A stretch of 64,000 nucleotides of DNA from assembly GCF_039839275.1 (NCBI RefSeq), contig NZ_JBDOQP010000002.1:1324831-1388830 (forward strand). Reading direction: 5' to 3'. Below the pieces are notes generated by a model. The model saw only the letters and a list, made by a program, of their open reading frames with translations. It ran no database searches and was not told the origin of the DNA. Origin of the DNA: Aerobium sp039839275. Its GTDB lineage: Bacteria; Pseudomonadota; Alphaproteobacteria; Rhizobiales; Rhizobiaceae. How positions within the stretch are numbered: position 1 is the first letter of the stretch; every line of letters starts with the position of its first letter. This document shows positions 38,157 to 48,673 of the stretch, one piece after another. The position numbers were made by a program, and so were the translations under genes.

Positions 38157-38717
38157 GTGGCACAGTCTGGCTCGATGATCTCCACGGTGGCTGAACGGTA
38201 TGCGGGTTCGCTCTACGAACTTGCCGCCGAGGCCAACGCGGTGGCTCAGGTGGAGAAGGATCTCGCGCGCTTCGAGGCGCTGCTGGAAGGCAGCCCCGAC
38301 CTGCAGCGCTTGATCGAAAGCCCGGTGTTCTCCGCCGAGGATCAGCTCAAGGCAATATCGGCGATCCTCGACAAGGCCGGTCAGACGGGTCTCGCAGGCA
38401 ATTTCCTGCGCGTCGTCGCCCGCAACCGCCGTCTCTTCGCCGTTCCCGGAATGATCCGCGCATTCTCCGCGATTGCGGCAGCGGCGCGCGGGGAAGTGGT
38501 GGCCGACGTCACCTCCGCCCACGATCTTTCCGCCGCCCAGCAGAACGAACTGAAGGCCGCGCTGAAAAGCGTTGCCGGCAAGGACGTGACACTCAAGCTG
38601 ACGGTGGATCCCTCGCTTCTCGGCGGCCTCGTCGTCAGGATTGGCTCGCGCCAGATCGACACGTCGCTCAAAACCAAACTCGCTTCGCTTAAGCTCGCAC
38701 TGAAAGAGGTCGGCTGA
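38157..38717 (+). CDS. atpH: ATP synthase F1 subunit delta
   Basis: Joins the F1 head to the peripheral stalk. The 186-residue protein has an N-terminal helical domain (STVAERYAGSLYELA) and the C-terminal LLGGLVVRIGSRQIDTSLKTKL signature. It starts with GTG at 38157. The 226-base gap upstream should hold the operon promoter. TGA overlaps the atpA ATG by one base (TGATG). The F0 genes are not here, as is normal in alphaproteobacteria. Confidence 0.96.
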   Translation: MAQSGSMISTVAERYAGSLYELAAEANAVAQVEKDLARFEALLEGSPDLQRLIESPVFSAEDQLKAISAILDKAGQTGLAGNFLRVVARNRRLFAVPGMIRAFSAIAAAARGEVVADVTSAHDLSAAQQNELKAALKSVAGKDVTLKLTVDPSLLGGLVVRIGSRQIDTSLKTKLASLKLALKEVG

Positions 38718-40246
38718 TGGATATCCGTGCCGCGGAAATTTCCGCAATTCTCAAGGATCAGATCAAGAATTTCGGCAAGGAGGCCGAGGTTTCCGAAGTC
38801 GGTCAGGTGCTTTCCGTCGGTGACGGTATCGCCCGCGTCTACGGCCTCGACAATGTCCAGGCCGGCGAGATGGTCGAGTTCCCCGGCGGCATTCGCGGCA
38901 TGGCGCTCAACCTTGAAGCCGACAATGTGGGCGTCGTCATCTTCGGCGCCGACCGCGACATCAAGGAAGGCGACGTCGTCAAGCGGACCGGCGCAATCGT
39001 TGACGTTCCCGTGGGTCCGGGCCTGCTCGGCCGCGTCGTCGACGCGCTCGGCAATCCGATCGACGGCAAGGGCCCGATCAAGGCCACCGAGCGTCGCCGC
39101 GTCGACGTCAAGGCGCCGGGCATCATCCCCCGCAAGTCGGTGCATGAGCCGATGTCGACCGGTCTCAAGGCCATCGACGCCCTCATCCCGGTCGGCCGCG
39201 GCCAGCGCGAGCTGGTCATCGGTGACCGTCAGACCGGCAAGACCGCCATCATTCTCGACACGATCCTGAACCAGAAGTCGGTCCACGTTTCCGGTCCGGA
39301 TTCCGAGAAGCTCTATTGCGTCTACGTCGCCATCGGCCAGAAGCGCTCGACGGTCGCGCAGTTCGTGAAGGTGCTCGAGGAGCGCGGTGCGCTCGAATAC
39401 TCGATCATCATCGCCGCCACCGCTTCCGACCCGGCCCCGATGCAGTATCTGGCTCCGATGGCCGGCTGCACCATGGCGGAATATTTCCGCGACAACGGCC
39501 AGCATGCGCTAATCGGGTATGACGATCTGTCCAAGCAGGCCGTGGCCTACCGACAGATGTCGCTGCTGCTGCGCCGCCCGCCGGGCCGTGAAGCCTATCC
39601 TGGCGACGTCTTCTACCTGCATTCGCGCCTTCTCGAGCGCGCGGCGAAGATGAACGACGATCTCGGCGCCGGTTCGCTGACGGCGCTGCCGATCATTGAG
39701 ACGCAGGCCAACGACGTCTCTGCCTACATCCCGACCAACGTGATCTCGATCACCGACGGCCAGATCTTCCTCGAGACCAACCTGTTCTTCCAGGGCATCC
39801 GCCCGGCGGTGAATGTCGGCCTGTCGGTGTCTCGCGTCGGCTCCGCCGCGCAGATCAAGGCGATGAAGCAGGTCGCCGGCTCGATCAAGGGCGAGCTCGC
39901 GCAGTACCGCGAGATGGCCGCGTTCGCGCAGTTCGGCTCCGACCTCGATGCCTCCACGCAGCGCCTGCTCAACCGCGGCGCCCGTCTCACCGAGCTCCTG
40001 AAGCAGCCGCAGTTCTCGCCGCTCAAGACCGAGGAGCAGGTGGCGGTGATCTTCGCCGGAACGCAGGGCTATCTCGACAAGCTCCCCGTCTCGCAGGTCG
40101 GCAAGTTCGAGCAGGGCCTGCTGTCGCATCTTCGTTCGGACGGCAAGGACGTGCTCGAGGCCATTCGCAAGGAGAAGGCGCTGTCGGACGATTTGCGCGC
40201 CAAGCTCAAGGCAGAGATCGACGCTTTCGCGAAGAACTTCGCCTGA
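38717..40246 (+). CDS. atpA: ATP synthase F1 subunit alpha
   Basis: Non-catalytic nucleotide-binding subunit of the F1 hexamer. The 509 residues match the standard length. Walker A is GDRQTGKT, the VGRGQRELVIGD block precedes it, and the family signature around PAVNVGLSVSRVGSAAQ is intact. ATG 38717 overlaps the atpH stop. It is highly conserved throughout with no anomalies. Confidence 0.99.
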   Translation: MDIRAAEISAILKDQIKNFGKEAEVSEVGQVLSVGDGIARVYGLDNVQAGEMVEFPGGIRGMALNLEADNVGVVIFGADRDIKEGDVVKRTGAIVDVPVGPGLLGRVVDALGNPIDGKGPIKATERRRVDVKAPGIIPRKSVHEPMSTGLKAIDALIPVGRGQRELVIGDRQTGKTAIILDTILNQKSVHVSGPDSEKLYCVYVAIGQKRSTVAQFVKVLEERGALEYSIIIAATASDPAPMQYLAPMAGCTMAEYFRDNGQHALIGYDDLSKQAVAYRQMSLLLRRPPGREAYPGDVFYLHSRLLERAAKMNDDLGAGSLTALPIIETQANDVSAYIPTNVISITDGQIFLETNLFFQGIRPAVNVGLSVSRVGSAAQIKAMKQVAGSIKGELAQYREMAAFAQFGSDLDASTQRLLNRGARLTELLKQPQFSPLKTEEQVAVIFAGTQGYLDKLPVSQVGKFEQGLLSHLRSDGKDVLEAIRKEKALSDDLRAKLKAEIDAFAKNFA

Positions 40247-40277
40247 GTTTAGAGCGTAACGGAGCAAGGGCAGCCGC

Positions 40278-41153
40278 ATGGCTTCACTGAAAGACCTTCG
40301 CAACCGCATCGCCTCGGTCAAGGCGACGCAGAAAATCACCAAGGCGATGCAGATGGTCGCCGCGGCGAAGCTGCGCCGCGCCCAGGAGGCGGCCGAAGCC
40401 GCGCGCCCCTATTCGGAGCGCATGGCGGCGGTGATGGCCAATATCGGCAAGGCGGTGGACAGCGCGGATGCACCGGCCCTGATGACCGGCACCGGCAAGA
40501 GCGACGTTCACCTGTTGATCGTCGCGACCGCCGAGCGCGGCCTGTGCGGCGGTTTCAACAGCCAGATCGCGCGTTTTGCCCGTGACCATGCCCGCAGGCT
40601 GATCGCCGAAGGCAAGACGGTGAAGATCATCACGGTCGGCAAGAAAGGCTACGACATCCTGCGTCGCGACCTTTCCGACAAGATCATCGACCGGATCGAG
40701 CTGCGCGACGTCAAGCAGGTCGGCTTCGTCAATGCCGACGCGATCGCCAAGAAGGTGATCGGACTGTTCAACGAAGGCCAGTTCGACGTCGCGACGCTTT
40801 TCTATTCGCAGTTCAAGTCGGTGATCAGCCAGGTTCCGACCGCGCAGCAGCTCATCCCCGCCTCGACGCCTGTCGTGGAGGAGAGCGAAAGCGGTTCGGC
40901 GATCTACGAATATGAGCCGGACGCGAGCGAAATCCTTTCCGATCTCATCCCGCGCAACATCTCGGTCCAGGTTTTCCGGGCTCTGCTCGAGAATGCAGCC
41001 GGCGAGATGGGTGCGAAGATGACGGCCATGGACAACGCGACGCGCAATGCAGGCGACATGATCGGCAAGCTGTCGATCACCTACAATCGTCAGCGCCAGG
41101 CCCAGATCACCAAGGAACTGATCGAAATCATTTCGGGCGCGGAAGCGCTCTAG
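40278..41153 (+). CDS. atpG: ATP synthase F1 subunit gamma
   Basis: Central stalk rotor of ATP synthase. The 291-residue product begins MASLKDLRNRIASVKATQKIT, forming the long N-terminal coiled-coil helix. It ends with the partner helix NATRNAGDMIGKLSITYNRQRQAQITKELIEI, the gamma signature. The insert in the middle Rossmann-like domain is of normal alphaproteobacterial size. It starts 31 bases after atpA. Confidence 0.98.
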   Translation: MASLKDLRNRIASVKATQKITKAMQMVAAAKLRRAQEAAEAARPYSERMAAVMANIGKAVDSADAPALMTGTGKSDVHLLIVATAERGLCGGFNSQIARFARDHARRLIAEGKTVKIITVGKKGYDILRRDLSDKIIDRIELRDVKQVGFVNADAIAKKVIGLFNEGQFDVATLFYSQFKSVISQVPTAQQLIPASTPVVEESESGSAIYEYEPDASEILSDLIPRNISVQVFRALLENAAGEMGAKMTAMDNATRNAGDMIGKLSITYNRQRQAQITKELIEIISGAEAL

Positions 41154-41220
41154 CGCCGACGGGCGCCGGGAGTTCCCGGCACCCGGACGGACCACTGGAA
41201 CACGAAAGAGGGTATTCACG

Positions 41221-42780
<1,560 letters not shown>

Positions 42781-42801
42781 TCCGACTGAACTGGGAACCA
42801 C

Positions 42802-43209
42802 ATGGCTGAAGCGTTCAAATTCGAACTGGTCTCGCCCGAGCGGCTCCTCGTCTCGGAGCAGGTCGAGTCCGTCATCATTCCGGCAACGGAAGGCGAGATG
42901 ACGGTTATGGCCAACCACGCACCTGTGATGACCACGGTCAAGCCGGGCGTGGTGACGGTCAAGCTCGCTGCCGGCGCCGAAGAACGCTACGTCGTGTTCG
43001 GCGGCTTTGCCGACATCCTGCCGGAAGGCTGCACGCTGCTGGCGGAATCCGCCATCGCCGTGAAGGACATCAACCGCGACGACCTCGCCCGGCGCATCCA
43101 GGATGCGAAGGAAGACGCGGCGGACGCCAAGGACGACGATTCCCGCACCAAGGCCGAACAGTTGCTCGGCCAGTTGACGACGCTCGAAGGCGCTATCCTG
43201 CCTGCGTAG
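42802..43209 (+). CDS. atpC: ATP synthase F1 subunit epsilon
   Basis: Rotor subunit that couples to the c-ring and can inhibit hydrolysis. The 135-residue product has the N-terminal beta-sandwich (FELVSPERLL, ATEGEMTVMANHAPVMT, EERYVVFGGFADI) and a C-terminal helical part rich in Asp/Lys/Ala. ATG 42802. It is the last gene of the operon and is followed by a strong terminator. Confidence 0.96.
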   Translation: MAEAFKFELVSPERLLVSEQVESVIIPATEGEMTVMANHAPVMTTVKPGVVTVKLAAGAEERYVVFGGFADILPEGCTLLAESAIAVKDINRDDLARRIQDAKEDAADAKDDDSRTKAEQLLGQLTTLEGAILPA

Positions 43210-43231
43210 CCGTCGGCCGCCGCTGATGTGG

Positions 43232-43257
43232 AAAGGCCGCCTCCTGGCGGCCTTTTT
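43232..43257 (+). terminator. Rho-independent terminator of the atp operon
   Basis: AAAGGCCGCC (43232-43241) pairs perfectly with GGCGGCCTTT (43246-43255) around TCCT, followed by further T residues. It lies 23 bases after the atpC stop and before the convergent HxlR gene. Confidence 0.92.
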
Positions 43258-43279
43258 GCGTTTTGGGGCTTGCTGGAGA

Positions 43280-43789
43280 TCAGGATGGCGGCCTGCTGCC
43301 GGCGACCACAGCTTCGTAGGCTGTCTGCAGTTGCTGGCGGACGCCACCATCGGCCGGCACGCCGCCACGGCCTAGATGATCAGCACGCAACTCGTACATG
43401 AACGCCTCCCACATCGAAGGGCCGCCTTCCTCCAGCAGTTGAGCGCGGATACTCAGTTCCGCGCTTGCCGGAAGCCAGCGACGCCCCCATGCCCCGATCA
43501 TGGCGAAGACTGGCAGAAGCTCGATGCCGCGTTCGGTCAGGCTGTAGATCGCCTTCTGCTTGTGCGAGGGATCGTCTGAACGCGAAATCACACCCTCGCG
43601 AACCAGGCGCTTGAGCCGATCGGCGAGAATGTTCGAGGCGATGCCTTCCTCCGAACGGGTCAGGAGTTCGCGATAATGCCGGCGATTGCCGAACATCATG
43701 TCACGAATCACCAGGAGGCTCCATTTGTCGCCCAGGATTTCCAGTGTGAGATTGATCGGGCAGCCCGATCGATGGACGTCATCCATCAT
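43280..43789 (-). CDS. HxlR family transcriptional regulator
   Basis: The 169-residue winged-helix protein has the family start CPINLTLEILGDKWSLLVIRD (residues 10-30) with Cys10 in the position that senses electrophiles or disulfide stress in several relatives. Then comes the recognition region EGIASNILADRLKRLVREGVI and the wing KAIYSLTERG. The C-terminal roughly 60 residues are longer than the core family. A perfect palindrome lies 26 bases upstream of its ATG. Its target beyond itself is unknown. Confidence 0.9.
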   Translation of the reverse strand: MMDDVHRSGCPINLTLEILGDKWSLLVIRDMMFGNRRHYRELLTRSEEGIASNILADRLKRLVREGVISRSDDPSHKQKAIYSLTERGIELLPVFAMIGAWGRRWLPASAELSIRAQLLEEGGPSMWEAFMYELRADHLGRGGVPADGGVRQQLQTAYEAVVAGSRPPS

Positions 43790-43815
43790 CTTTCCCCGCG
43801 AACCGCTTGCAGATT

Positions 43816-43828
43816 CATATCAGATATG
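43816..43828. promoter_or_regulatory. Candidate HxlR operator
   Basis: CATATC (43816-43821) and GATATG (43823-43828) form a perfect 13-bp palindrome around a single A, 26 bases upstream of the hxlR-type gene and before the end of the livF-like gene. The position suits autorepression. Confidence 0.5.
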
Positions 43829-43860
43829 CGGCGGGTGGCCGGGAGGCAAGCGCCAGCGCT

Positions 43861-44568
43861 TCAGCCGACGCCCACATAGCGGTGCAGAAAGCCCGGGTAG
43901 GCGCGCACGGCGTCTACCGGGACGGTTTCACGATTTTGCCCGTTCTCAATGAAGGCGACGCGGTCGGCGAGCGAAAGAACGGCGTCGACGCGCTGCTCGA
44001 CGAGAATCGTCGAGACGCCGCGCTCGCGCAATGCAGCGACGGTTTCGCGGATGCGCGCAATCATCGACGGCATCAGGCCCTCAGTCGGTTCGTCGAGAAG
44101 CAGCACATCCGGCTCCAGGCACAATGCCCGCGCCATCGCGAGCATCTGCTGCTCGCCGCCGGACAAGGTTCCCGAGCGCTGGTTGAGGCGTTCACGCAGC
44201 ACCGGAAACAAATCGATCACGGCATCCCGCGTGGCCTTGCCCTTGCCCCGCGTCATCAGGCCGATCTCAAGATTTTCCGCCACGGTCATCTCGGCGAACA
44301 GCCGGCGACCCTGAGGGACATAGGCGACGCCGGTCTTCGGCACTTCATGGGCGGGAAGCTGCGCCAGGTCCTTGCCATCCTTGACGATGGTACCCGCGCG
44401 CACGCTGACAAGGCCCATGATCGCCTTGAGCGCCGTCGTCTTGCCGGCGCCATTGCGGCCAAGCAGGCAAAGCACCTCACCCTTCATCAGTGACAGTTCG
44501 AAGCCGCGCAGTGCCTGCACTTCGCCGTAGAAGGCGTCGAGCCCGGTGACAACGAGCGCCTCAGTCAT
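43861..44568 (-). CDS. livF: Branched-chain amino acid/amide-type ABC transporter ATP-binding protein (LivF-like)
   Basis: The 235-residue ABC ATPase has Walker A GRNGAGKT, signature LSGGEQQMLAMARAL and Walker B VLLLDEPTEGL. It has the short LivF form, with FYGEVQALRGFELSL at the start. ATG 44568 overlaps the livG stop by 8 bases; an upstream start inside livG is less likely. It is the final gene of the five-gene importer 48549-43861. The liv label is by family; the real substrate may be another amide or amino acid. Confidence 0.88.
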   Translation of the reverse strand: MTEALVVTGLDAFYGEVQALRGFELSLMKGEVLCLLGRNGAGKTTALKAIMGLVSVRAGTIVKDGKDLAQLPAHEVPKTGVAYVPQGRRLFAEMTVAENLEIGLMTRGKGKATRDAVIDLFPVLRERLNQRSGTLSGGEQQMLAMARALCLEPDVLLLDEPTEGLMPSMIARIRETVAALRERGVSTILVEQRVDAVLSLADRVAFIENGQNRETVPVDAVRAYPGFLHRYVGVG

Positions 44569-45304
44569 GGCCGGTCCCCAGATAGGCGTCCTGCACAGCG
44601 ACATTGCCGCGAATTTCTGCCGGCGTTCCCTCGGCAAGCACCTGGCCGAAATTGAGGACCGTTATCTTCTGCGCCAGTTCCATCACCACCGGCATGTTGT
44701 GCTCGATCAGCAGCACGGTGGCGTCCCTGGCTATGTCGCGCACAAGCGCGATGAAACCCTCTATCTCGCCATCGGACAGACCTTGTGTCGGTTCGTCGAG
44801 AATCAGCAGGCGAGGCTGCAGCGCCAGCCCCATCGCGACTTCGAGCAGCCGCTGGTGACCGTAGGCAAGGCTGCCGGCGAGTGTGGCGGCGCGGTCCGAC
44901 AGGCCGACGCGCGCCAACGCATCGGCGACACCATCGTCGAGGGCGGCCTGGGTAACGCGCCCCTGCTTGAGCAGCCTGCGCTGAACCGGCAACGCAACGT
45001 TGTCATAGACGGTGAGGCGCGGGAAGATGCTTGTGATCTGGAACGTATAGGCAATGCCGGCGAGCACGCGCTCATGCGCGGCAAGCCTGGTGATGTCGCG
45101 GCCGGCGAAGATGATCTCGCCGGAGGTCGGGGCAATCCGGCCGCAGATCAGGCTGACGAACGTCGTCTTGCCGGCTCCATTGGGGCCGATGATCGCGCGA
45201 ATCTCTCCTTCCTCAAGCTGGAAATCCACCGCCTCGACGGCCTTCAATCCACCGAAATGGCGGGTCAGTCCGCGCGTCTCGATCAGCGGAGTCACGGCAG
45301 CCAT
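44561..45304 (-). CDS. livG: Branched-chain amino acid/amide-type ABC transporter ATP-binding protein (LivG-like)
   Basis: The 247-residue ATPase has Walker A GPNGAGKT (residues 40-47), signature in YGHQRLLEVAMGLAL, Walker B LLILDEPTQGLSDGE and a switch His (LLIEHNMPV). The LivG-type insert after Walker A is present. ATG 45304 has GAGAGG 8 bases upstream. A GTG at 45313 would be too close to that site. It overlaps the end of livM by 13 bases. Confidence 0.88.
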   Translation of the reverse strand: MAAVTPLIETRGLTRHFGGLKAVEAVDFQLEEGEIRAIIGPNGAGKTTFVSLICGRIAPTSGEIIFAGRDITRLAAHERVLAGIAYTFQITSIFPRLTVYDNVALPVQRRLLKQGRVTQAALDDGVADALARVGLSDRAATLAGSLAYGHQRLLEVAMGLALQPRLLILDEPTQGLSDGEIEGFIALVRDIARDATVLLIEHNMPVVMELAQKITVLNFGQVLAEGTPAEIRGNVAVQDAYLGTGHD

Positions 45305-46245
45305 GGCAGCCACCTCTCACGCACGCTCCCCAACAACCCTTTCGGGAAGAACAGGATCAGCAGGATCAGTGCCAGGCCGACGAACAGCAGATAGGCAGTC
45401 GTGAGGCCGGACGTGTAGTCGATGATGTAGAACATGAAGAGCGTGCCAAGCAGCGGACCGAGCGTCGTCGCCGCACCGCCCAGGAGCACCCAGAGCAACG
45501 GCAGGATCGAGTACTGGATCGAGGCGAAGCCCGAACCGATATAGCCGAACAGCAGCCCGTAGGCCGCGCCGGCGCTGGCGCAGAAGAGGCCCGAGAGGAT
45601 GACGGCGGAAAGCTTGGCGCGAAAGACGTCGTAGCCCAGCATGCGCATCCGCTCCTCGTTCTCGCGGATCGCGATCAGCGTTCGGCCGTAGGGCGCGCGC
45701 ACGAGCCGCAGAACGATGAGAAGCACCACGGAGAACAGCGCCAGCGCGATCATGTAGCGCGCCGACGGGTCGGTCAGGCTGATGTCCAGCGCGTTGCGCG
45801 CCTGCTGCGGCAGCACCAGCCCCTCCTCGCCGCGTGTCCATGTCGTGAAGTAGAGCGTGGCGAGGAAAAACACCTGCGCGAACATCAAGGTGACGATCAT
45901 GAAAGCGACGCCGGTCGTCCTGAGCGCCAGCACGCCAATTGCGGCGGCGAGCACGCCACCGGCCGCGATGCCGGAAACGAAAGAGAGCGGCACGTTCCAG
46001 CCGAGGTGATAGAGCGGCAGCCCGGCGCCATAGAGGCCTGCGGCGAAGAACATTGCATGGCCGAGGCTGAGCAGCCCGGTATAGCCGAACAGGATGTTGT
46101 AGCCCATGGCGAAGGTGGCGAGCACCAGCACGCGCGAGAACACGCCGCGATGATACTCCGGCAGCACGAAATTGGCGGCGAACAGCAGCGCGATGATCGC
46201 CAGATGCAGGGCCACGACACGCGTGGTGGATACGGTCCCGCTCAT
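45292..46245 (-). CDS. livM: Branched-chain amino acid/amide-type ABC transporter permease (LivM-like)
   Basis: The 317-residue polytopic inner-membrane protein has about nine hydrophobic segments, NILFGYTGLLSLGHAMFFA (the LivM/LivH pore-lining motif) and the EAA-like cytoplasmic loop IRENEERMRMLGYDVFRAKL. ATG 46245 overlaps the livH stop (ATGA). It pairs with livH to form the channel. Confidence 0.9.
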   Translation of the reverse strand: MSGTVSTTRVVALHLAIIALLFAANFVLPEYHRGVFSRVLVLATFAMGYNILFGYTGLLSLGHAMFFAAGLYGAGLPLYHLGWNVPLSFVSGIAAGGVLAAAIGVLALRTTGVAFMIVTLMFAQVFFLATLYFTTWTRGEEGLVLPQQARNALDISLTDPSARYMIALALFSVVLLIVLRLVRAPYGRTLIAIRENEERMRMLGYDVFRAKLSAVILSGLFCASAGAAYGLLFGYIGSGFASIQYSILPLLWVLLGGAATTLGPLLGTLFMFYIIDYTSGLTTAYLLFVGLALILLILFFPKGLLGSVRERWLPWLP

Positions 46246-47126
46246 CGCACGGCCGTTCCGAACAGGCCCTGCGGCCGGAAGACGAGCAGCATGGCGACCA
46301 GCGCCGTCGCCAGCATCTTCGCCAGCGTCGGCGAATAGAACATGGTCGAGATGATGCCATCGGAAACGCCGATGAAGATCGCCGCGACGATGGTGCCGCG
46401 CAGGCTGCCGAGACCGCCGATGATGACCACGATGAAGGCGAGCAGCAACGGATCGCGCCCCATCAGGTAGTGCGCCTGCTGGATCGGCACGATCAGCACA
46501 GCGGCCACCGCCGCGAGCATCGCGCCGAGCGCGAAGACGCCGGCATAGACGCGGTCGACCGGGATGCCGAACGCCTGCGCCGTCTCGCGATCGTATTGGG
46601 TGGCCCGCATCACCAGCCCGATCCTGGTGCGGGCCAGCAGGAACCATGTGGCAAGCATGAGCACGATTGCGGCGGCGATGACGAACAGCTTGTAGCCGGA
46701 ATAGCCGAACCACGGAAACTGGATGCGCAGGTTGAAGGGCGCCTGGACCGGCCTTGCATCGGCGCCGTAAAAGGTGAGCGCGAGCTGCTGGATGATGTAG
46801 AGCATGCCGATCGTCGCGACGATCGTGGCTTCCGGGTCATAGTTCAGCCGGCGAAGAACGAGGCGCTCGGAGACCAATGCGGCGGCGCCGACCACCAGCG
46901 GGGCGACAAGCAGCGCCGCGACGAAGCCGATCGAGGGATGCCCCGCAAACGCGGTCGATACCGCCCACGCAACGACGGCGCCCAGCATGAAGAACTCGCC
47001 ATGGGCGACGTTGACGACCCGCATGACGCCGAAGACGAGCGACAGGCCGAGCGCGGTCAGGGCCAGCACCGCGGCCATCACCAGTCCCTCCAGCGTGGCC
47101 AGCAGGAATAGCGGTCCGAATCCCAT
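46242..47126 (-). CDS. livH: Branched-chain amino acid/amide-type ABC transporter permease (LivH-like)
   Basis: The 294-residue permease has about eight hydrophobic segments, the N-terminal LVFGVMRVVNVAHGEFFMLGA motif typical of LivH, and the cytoplasmic loop TQYDRETAQAFGIPVDRVY. It begins at ATG 47126, after a 118-base gap with a stem-loop that separates it from the binding-protein gene. Confidence 0.9.
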   Translation of the reverse strand: MGFGPLFLLATLEGLVMAAVLALTALGLSLVFGVMRVVNVAHGEFFMLGAVVAWAVSTAFAGHPSIGFVAALLVAPLVVGAAALVSERLVLRRLNYDPEATIVATIGMLYIIQQLALTFYGADARPVQAPFNLRIQFPWFGYSGYKLFVIAAAIVLMLATWFLLARTRIGLVMRATQYDRETAQAFGIPVDRVYAGVFALGAMLAAVAAVLIVPIQQAHYLMGRDPLLLAFIVVIIGGLGSLRGTIVAAIFIGVSDGIISTMFYSPTLAKMLATALVAMLLVFRPQGLFGTAVR

Positions 47127-47171
47127 CAGCTTCCGTTCCGATACCCGTTGAAGGCTCTCGCGAGGGGCGTC

Positions 47172-47193
47172 TCCCGCCGCAGTCGCGGCGGGA
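47172..47193 (-). promoter_or_regulatory. Intercistronic stem-loop between binding-protein and permease genes
   Basis: TCCCGCCGC (47172-47180) pairs perfectly with GCGGCGGGA (47185-47193) around AGTC. It lies after the binding-protein stop and before livH on the minus strand, without a strong T-run. A plausible role is partial termination or 3'-end protection, giving more binding protein than permease. Confidence 0.6.
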
Positions 47194-47244
47194 TGGCACG
47201 AGGAGCGAGCATGTCAGGCACGCGATACGCCGATCCGTTCAGGA

Positions 47245-48549
47245 TCAAAGCGACTGGCTGGTGTAGTCGGTGTCGGATTCGTACATGCCGTCTTCGATCG
47301 ACGTGCGATGGACGACCTTGAGCTTGCCGTTTTCGACCATCGAGATGTTCTGGCTGCCGTAGACCTGGTGCACCTTGCCATTGAACACCTTTGCGCCCTG
47401 CGGATGCTCCGGCCCCTCTGGCAGGTCGGTGATCGCTTCGGTTGCCTCGACCAGCTTTGCCCGGTCGTCCGGGCCGCGATAGTCGGCCGCCTCCATCGCC
47501 TGCTTGATGACGTAGAGCGTCTCCCAGCAGCCGAACATATGCGCGGCCGTCGAGACATCCCTGGCGTCATTCACGCTGGCGCCATTCTCGTCGACGCCGA
47601 CTGCGGTGCGATAGTCGATCTCGTTTTGCGAGGCGTCTGCCTGCTGGTAGCGTGGCATGCCCTCCCAGAAATGGCTCCCTTCGAGGAACTCCAGGCCGGG
47701 GCTGGTGATGTCGACGGCCTCGAGCGAATCGATGAAGCCAAAGAGCTTGGGGCCGCCGCCGCCGAAGAACTCGCCCAGTTCCTTGACGAAGGTGAGCACG
47801 GCCGGGCCGACCATGACGTGATAGATGACATCGGTATCGGACGGTATCTGCGGGAAGTAACGCGTGAACGAGGTTTCCGTCGGCGGAATGGCGATCTGCG
47901 CCACGACTTCGCCGCCCTGCTCGGCGACGGCCGGGGCAAAGAAGTCGCGGTGGTCGTGGCCGAACGCATAATCCGGGAAGATCATGGTGACCTTCTTGCC
48001 GACATTCGAGGTGATCCACGGAGCGACCGAGCGGCATTGCGCGCGCACGTCGGTGATGCCCGGCTGCAGCACGTAGCGGTTCATCGCGCCCGAGGCGACG
48101 TGATAGCCTTCGCTGACCACGTAATAGGGGATCTTCAATTCGCCCGCCGCCGGCGCGGAGCCGACCACGACATGGCTGAACAGCGTACCGTAGACGATGT
48201 CCGTCTTGTGCTGGTTGGCGAATTTCTCGACCACCTCGGCGCCGCGAGCGGCGTCCGTGCCGTCGTCCTCGGTGATGATCTCGACCGGGCGGCCATTGAT
48301 GCCGCCTGCCTCGTTGATGCGGGCGATGGCGGCGGCGGTGGTGCGCTCGTACCAGCGGCCATAGGCGGCACCGATGCCGGTGCGATGGGCCTGGAAGCCG
48401 ATCCTGATCGGCTCCGACGATTGCGCCTGCGCATAGCGCACGAAGCCGGGCGCGGTGCCGATCGCGGCCGCTGCTCCGAGCCCCTTGAGCGCGCTACGCC
48501 GGTTGATTGCCAGTCCCGAGAGTGCTGAAGCCTTGCGATTTCCGGTCAT
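47245..48549 (-). CDS. ABC transporter substrate-binding protein, LivK/amide-type, Tat signal
   Basis: The 434-residue protein starts with a twin-arginine signal (NRRSALKGLGAAAAIG, about residues 16-31), then a type I periplasmic binding fold: IRIGFQAHRTGIGAAYG, the hinge ITEDDGTD, IVYGTLFSHVVVGSA and YAFGHDHRDFF. It captures the ligand in the periplasm for LivHMGF. The Tat signal implies export in the folded state. ATG 48549 has GGGGAA upstream. Resemblance is to urea/amide and branched-chain binding proteins; the ligand is not identifiable. Confidence 0.85.
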   Translation of the reverse strand: MTGNRKASALSGLAINRRSALKGLGAAAAIGTAPGFVRYAQAQSSEPIRIGFQAHRTGIGAAYGRWYERTTAAAIARINEAGGINGRPVEIITEDDGTDAARGAEVVEKFANQHKTDIVYGTLFSHVVVGSAPAAGELKIPYYVVSEGYHVASGAMNRYVLQPGITDVRAQCRSVAPWITSNVGKKVTMIFPDYAFGHDHRDFFAPAVAEQGGEVVAQIAIPPTETSFTRYFPQIPSDTDVIYHVMVGPAVLTFVKELGEFFGGGGPKLFGFIDSLEAVDITSPGLEFLEGSHFWEGMPRYQQADASQNEIDYRTAVGVDENGASVNDARDVSTAAHMFGCWETLYVIKQAMEAADYRGPDDRAKLVEATEAITDLPEGPEHPQGAKVFNGKVHQVYGSQNISMVENGKLKVVHRTSIEDGMYESDTDYTSQSL

Positions 48550-48622
48550 GTGGGTTCCCCTTGACATCTGCCTGGTGACCGAAGGCCCGCTGTCTTTCCG
48601 CGCGGTTCGCCCATCGGAAAAA

Positions 48623-48636
48623 TTGCTTGTATGCAA
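48623..48636. promoter_or_regulatory. Inverted repeat upstream of the importer operon (TTGC-N6-GCAA)
   Basis: TTGC (48623-48626) and GCAA (48633-48636) flank TTGTAT, so the centre resembles the TTGTATRCAA sites of FCD-type GntR regulators. It lies 74 bases upstream of the binding-protein ATG. Candidate operator. Confidence 0.4.
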
Positions 48637-48673
48637 ACTAAATCACCATTCCGCGATACTGGCAACAGGCCAA

